10,256 bases of DNA, from the NCBI GenBank assembly GCA_021794775.1, contig JAJYQG010000084.1:1-10256 (forward strand), read 5' to 3'. Both the position numbers and the translations under genes were made by a program. The number at the start of each line of letters is the position of its first letter. Position 1 is the first letter of the stretch. This stretch comes from Pseudomonadota bacterium (lineage in GTDB: Bacteria > Pseudomonadota > Gammaproteobacteria > Burkholderiales > Ferrovaceae). The notes beneath the pieces are model-generated. The model had not been told where the DNA came from and ran no database searches. It saw nothing but the letters and a program-made list of their open reading frames with translations. Of the stretch, positions 7,760 to 10,256 are shown in pieces.

Positions 7760-8386
7760 GTGGCTAGAAATCTTGATGCAAAATGTCGTCAATGCCGTCG
7801 CGAGGGAGAAAAACTTTTCCTCAAGGGCGAAAAATGTTTTACCGAAAAATGCGCCATTGAACGTCGTTCCTATGCTCCGGGCCAACATGGTCAAAAGCAG
7901 GTTCGTCAGTCGGACTATGGTGTCCAGTTGCGTGCCAAGCAGAAGGTTCGTCGTATTTACGGCATTCTTGAGCGTCAGTTCCGCCGCACTTACCAGGCAG
8001 CTGATAGCGCCCGCGGCATTACCGGTGACAATTTGCTCAAAAGCCTGGAAAGCCGTCTGGATAACGTGGCTTACCGGATGGGGTTCGGGGCTTCGCGCGT
8101 CGAAGCTCGCCAAATTGTGCGTCACAATGCCTTGGTTGTCAATGGGCGACGTGTTAATATCCCCTCGTATCATCTCCGTCCCGGCGATCAGGTTGAAGTG
8201 GCGGAAAAGTCCCGTCAGCAATTGCGCGTCAAGGCCGCTTTGGAAGCAGCTGAAGGCCGTGGTTTTCCTGAGTGGCTTGAGGTGGATATCAAGGCGATGA
8301 AGGGTGTGTTCAAGGCACGTCCAGAACGCAGCGAATTGTCAGCAACCATCAACGAATCGCTGATCGTTGAATTGTATTCGAAGTAA
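7760..8386 (+). CDS. rpsD: 30S ribosomal protein S4 (uS4), four-cysteine zinc form
   Basis: S4 nucleates assembly of the 16S 5' domain, helps form the mRNA entry channel and in E. coli represses the alpha operon. The 208-residue product begins [19 protein letters not shown]. Cys9, Cys12, Cys26 and Cys31 have the same spacing as the zinc ligands of Thermus S4, whereas E. coli S4 lacks such a site. After APGQHGQK comes [20 protein letters not shown]. The S4 RNA-binding domain is at about residues 95-160 ([36 protein letters not shown]). The end [12 protein letters not shown] is standard. The start is GTG at 7760, with AGGAG at 7749-7753 and a 6-nt spacer. Length is close to E. coli (206). Confidence 0.98.
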   Translation: MARNLDAKCRQCRREGEKLFLKGEKCFTEKCAIERRSYAPGQHGQKQVRQSDYGVQLRAKQKVRRIYGILERQFRRTYQAADSARGITGDNLLKSLESRLDNVAYRMGFGASRVEARQIVRHNALVVNGRRVNIPSYHLRPGDQVEVAEKSRQQLRVKAALEAAEGRGFPEWLEVDIKAMKGVFKARPERSELSATINESLIVELYSK

Positions 8387-8432
8387 TCGGCCGTAAGCTG
8401 ACCATCCTGACGTTATTCATGAAGGATAGATG

Positions 8433-9422
8433 ATGCAACAAGACTCTAAGTCAAATTTCTTGAAACCTCGTTCCATTGAAGTTCAAAATATTCATCCCAA
8501 TCATGCGAAGATCGTGATGGAGCCTTTTGAACGCGGGTACGGCCATACGCTGGGTAATGCTTTGCGTCGTATCTTGTTGTCATCCATGCCTGGCTTTGCG
8601 CCGGTGGAAGCGCGCATCACCAACGTGGTCCATGAGTATTCGACCGTAGAAGGCATCCAGGAAGATGTCGTTGATCTTCTTCTCAACCTGAAAGGGGTGG
8701 TGCTCAAGTTGCATCAGCATGATGACACCATTCTGACCCTTGCCAAGGAAGGTCCTTGTGTTGTTACCGCGGCTGATTTTGACCCTCAACACCATGTCGA
8801 GATCATCAATCCAGGCCATGTCATCGCCCATCTGACGGTGGGAGGCAAGTTGGAAATGCAGGTACGTGTGGCCAAGGGTTATGGCTATGAGCCAGCTTCC
8901 ATGCGCCCCAGCAATGACGAGTCCCACGCTGTGAATGGCATTCAGCTGGATGCTTCCTACAGCCCCGTGCGACGGGTCAGCTATGGGGTGGAGAGCGCCC
9001 GCGTCGAGCAGAGAACCGATCTCGATCGCTTGGTGATGGATATTGAAACCAATGGCGCCATCGAGCCTGAAGAAGCGATTCGTATGGCGGCAAGGGTACT
9101 CGTGGATCAATTGTCGGTTTTTGCTGACCTGCAAGGAACGCCCATTTCCAGTGAAGCTACGCGAGCTCCCCAGGTCGATCCGGTTCTGCTCCAACCGGTT
9201 GACGATCTTGAACTCACGGTGCGTTCTGCCAACTGTCTTAAAGCCGAAAACATTTATTACATCGGCGATTTGATCCAGCGCACAGAAACCGAATTGCTCA
9301 AGACACCTAATCTGGGTCGCAAGTCTCTGAACGAGATCAAGGAAGTCTTGGCCAACAAGGGGCTGACCTTAGGCATGAAACTTGAAAATTGGCCCCCGGC
9401 AGGACTGGAACTTCATCGTTAA
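8433..9422 (+). CDS. rpoA: DNA-directed RNA polymerase subunit alpha
   Basis: The alpha subunit dimerises to nucleate RNA polymerase assembly and contacts upstream DNA and activators. From ATG 8433 the product has 329 residues, as in E. coli. The N-terminal domain (about 1-235) shows [20 protein letters not shown] with the dimerisation and beta-contact arginines at 45-46. A linker at about 236-250 leads to the C-terminal domain with [20 protein letters not shown] and [13 protein letters not shown]. Arg264, Asn267 and Lys297 correspond to the UP-element DNA-binding residues Arg265, Asn268 and Lys298 of E. coli. Two ATGs are adjacent, at 8430 and 8433. AAGGA at 8422-8426 is 6 nt from the second and only 3 nt from the first, so the second is preferred. 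Confidence 0.97.
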   Translation: MQQDSKSNFLKPRSIEVQNIHPNHAKIVMEPFERGYGHTLGNALRRILLSSMPGFAPVEARITNVVHEYSTVEGIQEDVVDLLLNLKGVVLKLHQHDDTILTLAKEGPCVVTAADFDPQHHVEIINPGHVIAHLTVGGKLEMQVRVAKGYGYEPASMRPSNDESHAVNGIQLDASYSPVRRVSYGVESARVEQRTDLDRLVMDIETNGAIEPEEAIRMAARVLVDQLSVFADLQGTPISSEATRAPQVDPVLLQPVDDLELTVRSANCLKAENIYYIGDLIQRTETELLKTPNLGRKSLNEIKEVLANKGLTLGMKLENWPPAGLELHR

Positions 9423-9493
9423 ACTTTTCTCGTTAAACCATAAGCGCTTCCTGCGCATTACTAATAAATGAACGAAATCATAAGGATATAATC
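9423..9493 (+). other. rpoA-rplQ spacer with a small hairpin
   Basis: This 71-nt gap is the longest in the alpha operon. It holds a small hairpin, GCGC (9444-9447) / GCGC (9453-9456), which can be extended by TAA/TTA past one bulged A. It also holds a second copy of CGTTAAAC at 9431-9438; the first copy, at 9417-9424, contains the rpoA stop codon. AAGGA at 9482-9486 is the ribosome-binding site of rplQ. There is no U-run after the hairpin, so it is not a terminator. A function is not evident. Confidence 0.4.
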
Positions 9494-9883
9494 ATGCGTC
9501 ATCGTTTAAGCAACCGTAAACTCAACCGTACCACCAGCCACCGTTTGGCCATGCTGCGCAACATGGCGAACTCGCTCTTTTTGCATGAAGCCATCAAAAC
9601 AACTTTGCCCAAAGCAAAGGAATTGCGTCGTGTGGTTGAGCCCTTGATTACTTTGGCCAAAGAACCAACTCCCGCCAACCATCGCCTCGCGTTCAACCGT
9701 TTGCGTGACCGTGATATGGTCATGAAGCTGTTCAATGAACTGGGTCCTCGCTATAAGGCCCGTCCAGGAGGTTATGTCAGGATTCTTAAATTTGGATTCA
9801 GACAAGGAGACAATGCGCCCATGGCCTTTGTCGAATTGGTAGACCGACCGCTCGTAGAAACGGCAGCGGATGACGCTGAGTAA
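9494..9883 (+). CDS. rplQ: 50S ribosomal protein L17 (bL17)
   Basis: L17 is a bacterial large-subunit protein near the exit tunnel. The 129-residue product begins [20 protein letters not shown] and continues [36 protein letters not shown] and [13 protein letters not shown], ending [15 protein letters not shown] plus a short acidic tail. This closely follows the beta- and gammaproteobacterial consensus; E. coli L17 has 127 residues. AAGGA at 9482-9486, 7 nt before the ATG, supports the start. It is the last gene of the cluster; its stop codon is 5 bp from the terminator stem. Confidence 0.98.
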   Translation: MRHRLSNRKLNRTTSHRLAMLRNMANSLFLHEAIKTTLPKAKELRRVVEPLITLAKEPTPANHRLAFNRLRDRDMVMKLFNELGPRYKARPGGYVRILKFGFRQGDNAPMAFVELVDRPLVETAADDAE

Positions 9884-9887
9884 TGCC

Positions 9888-9919
9888 ACAAAGCCTGCAT
9901 CTGCAGGCTTTGTTGTTTT
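9888..9919 (+). terminator. Rho-independent terminator of the alpha operon
   Basis: A perfect 12-base inverted repeat ACAAAGCCTGCA (9888-9899) / TGCAGGCTTTGT (9902-9913) lies directly after rplQ. In practice it would form an 11-bp stem or slightly less around a small ATCT-type loop. It is followed by TGTTTT (9914-9919) as the U-tract. On the minus strand the stem is not followed by a T-run, so termination is expected mainly for the plus strand. Confidence 0.85.
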
Positions 9920-10256
9920 AGCCTTCAACCCCTTGCTGCATCAGGAGTTGACGGCAGGATTCCAACGTGATGATGCCCTGTTGCGGCAAGGGACCCTGAA
10001 TGCGGCGGTAGGGAACAGCCGCTTCCCCGAGATCACTGATGATCGCCGCAGCTCCGTCAAAAGACTGGTGAGCGGTATACTCATTAACCGTTACCAGCGT
10101 GGTGAGACCTGCTGCACGGGCAGATTTCAGCCCGTTGTCCGAGTCTTCGAAGGCAAGGCAAGACGAAGCGGGCACACCCAATCGTTCCAACGCCCATAGG
10201 TAAATATCGGGAGCTGGTTTCTTGGCAGGAACCACATCGCCGGCCGCGATCACCTT
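9918..10256 (-). CDS. HAD-superfamily phosphatase, CbbY-like (C-terminal part)
   Basis: This minus-strand gene enters from the right edge, so only its last 112 codons are seen; its stop TAA (complement of 9918-9920) overlaps the rplQ terminator. The sequence shows VIAAGDVVPAKKPAPDIYLW, where the lysine of AKKPAPDIY is HAD motif III, and FEDSDNGLKSARAAGL, where the acidic pair is motif IV that holds magnesium. This combination is typical of subfamily IA, and GDVVPAKKPAPDIY with the later VNEYTAHQSF resembles CbbY-type sugar-phosphate phosphatases, which in phototrophs and autotrophs remove inhibitory xylulose-1,5-bisphosphate. The DxD nucleophile motif and cap domain lie outside the window, so the substrate is not known. 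A related phosphoglycolate or beta-phosphoglucomutase-type enzyme is possible. Confidence 0.85.
   Translation of the reverse strand, partial: KVIAAGDVVPAKKPAPDIYLWALERLGVPASSCLAFEDSDNGLKSARAAGLTTLVTVNEYTAHQSFDGAAAIISDLGEAAVPYRRIQGPLPQQGIITLESCRQLLMQQGVEG

Noticed and set aside
7686..8300. A 204-codon plus-strand frame overlapping rpsD
   Set aside because: rpsD is unmistakable in the alternative frame, and this one reads as a shifted shadow.
9487..9492. TATAAT just before rplQ as a -10 promoter element
   Set aside because: No -35 element lies about 17 bp upstream, and the transcript would start after the rplQ start codon; the bases are part of the spacer after AAGGA.
1..10256. Mobile element, CRISPR array, tRNA or a novel system within the cluster
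   Set aside because: The plus strand is nearly filled by canonical genes in canonical order, with uniform composition; no repeats, terminal inverted repeats or unexplained coding stretches were seen.

Overview
This window is a complete stretch of the conserved ribosomal-protein supercluster of a bacterium. It runs from the last third of the S10 operon, through the whole spc operon, to the end of the alpha operon. The plus-strand order is rpsC (3' end), rplP, rpmC, rpsQ | rplN, rplX, rplE, rpsN, rpsH, rplF, rplR, rpsE, rpmD, rplO, secY, infA, rpmJ | rpsM, rpsK, rpsD, rpoA, rplQ. After rplQ a strong stem-loop terminator closes the cluster. A convergent minus-strand gene for a CbbY-like HAD phosphatase enters from the right edge.

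The organism is most likely a betaproteobacterium. This inference rests on infA lying between secY and rpmJ (E. coli keeps infA elsewhere), on a zinc-free 101-residue S14, on a 329-residue RpoA, and on beta-like sequences of L17 and SecY. GC content looks moderate, roughly 50-55% by eye. I cannot name the genus. The zinc-type S4 and the CbbY-like neighbour would fit a chemolithoautotrophic lineage such as Nitrosomonadales, Gallionellales or Ferrovales, but that is weak inference.

Region by region: 1-1040 is the end of the S10 operon, with overlapping genes. 1041-1194 is the one substantial gap inside the cluster. It carries a convincing sigma-70 promoter (extended -10, 17-bp spacer, GC-rich discriminator) and a leader of about 107 nt with a possible stem-loop before rplN. 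1195-6939 is the spc operon, with gaps of 2-22 nt and Shine-Dalgarno sequences that often overlap the preceding stop codon. 6968-9883 is the alpha operon, with slightly larger gaps, including 71 nt before rplQ. 9888-9919 is the terminator. 9918-10256 is the HAD gene on the other strand.

Together the genes supply small- and large-subunit ribosomal proteins, initiation factor IF1, the SecY translocon channel and the RNA polymerase alpha subunit. All reading frames are intact; I see no frameshift, insertion or foreign island. I do not see a previously undescribed system here. The points worth a second look are modest: the spc promoter and leader, the zinc-binding S4 beside a zinc-free S14, the non-ATG starts (TTG for secY), the rpsC/rplP overlap, and the terminator that overlaps the stop codon of the convergent gene.
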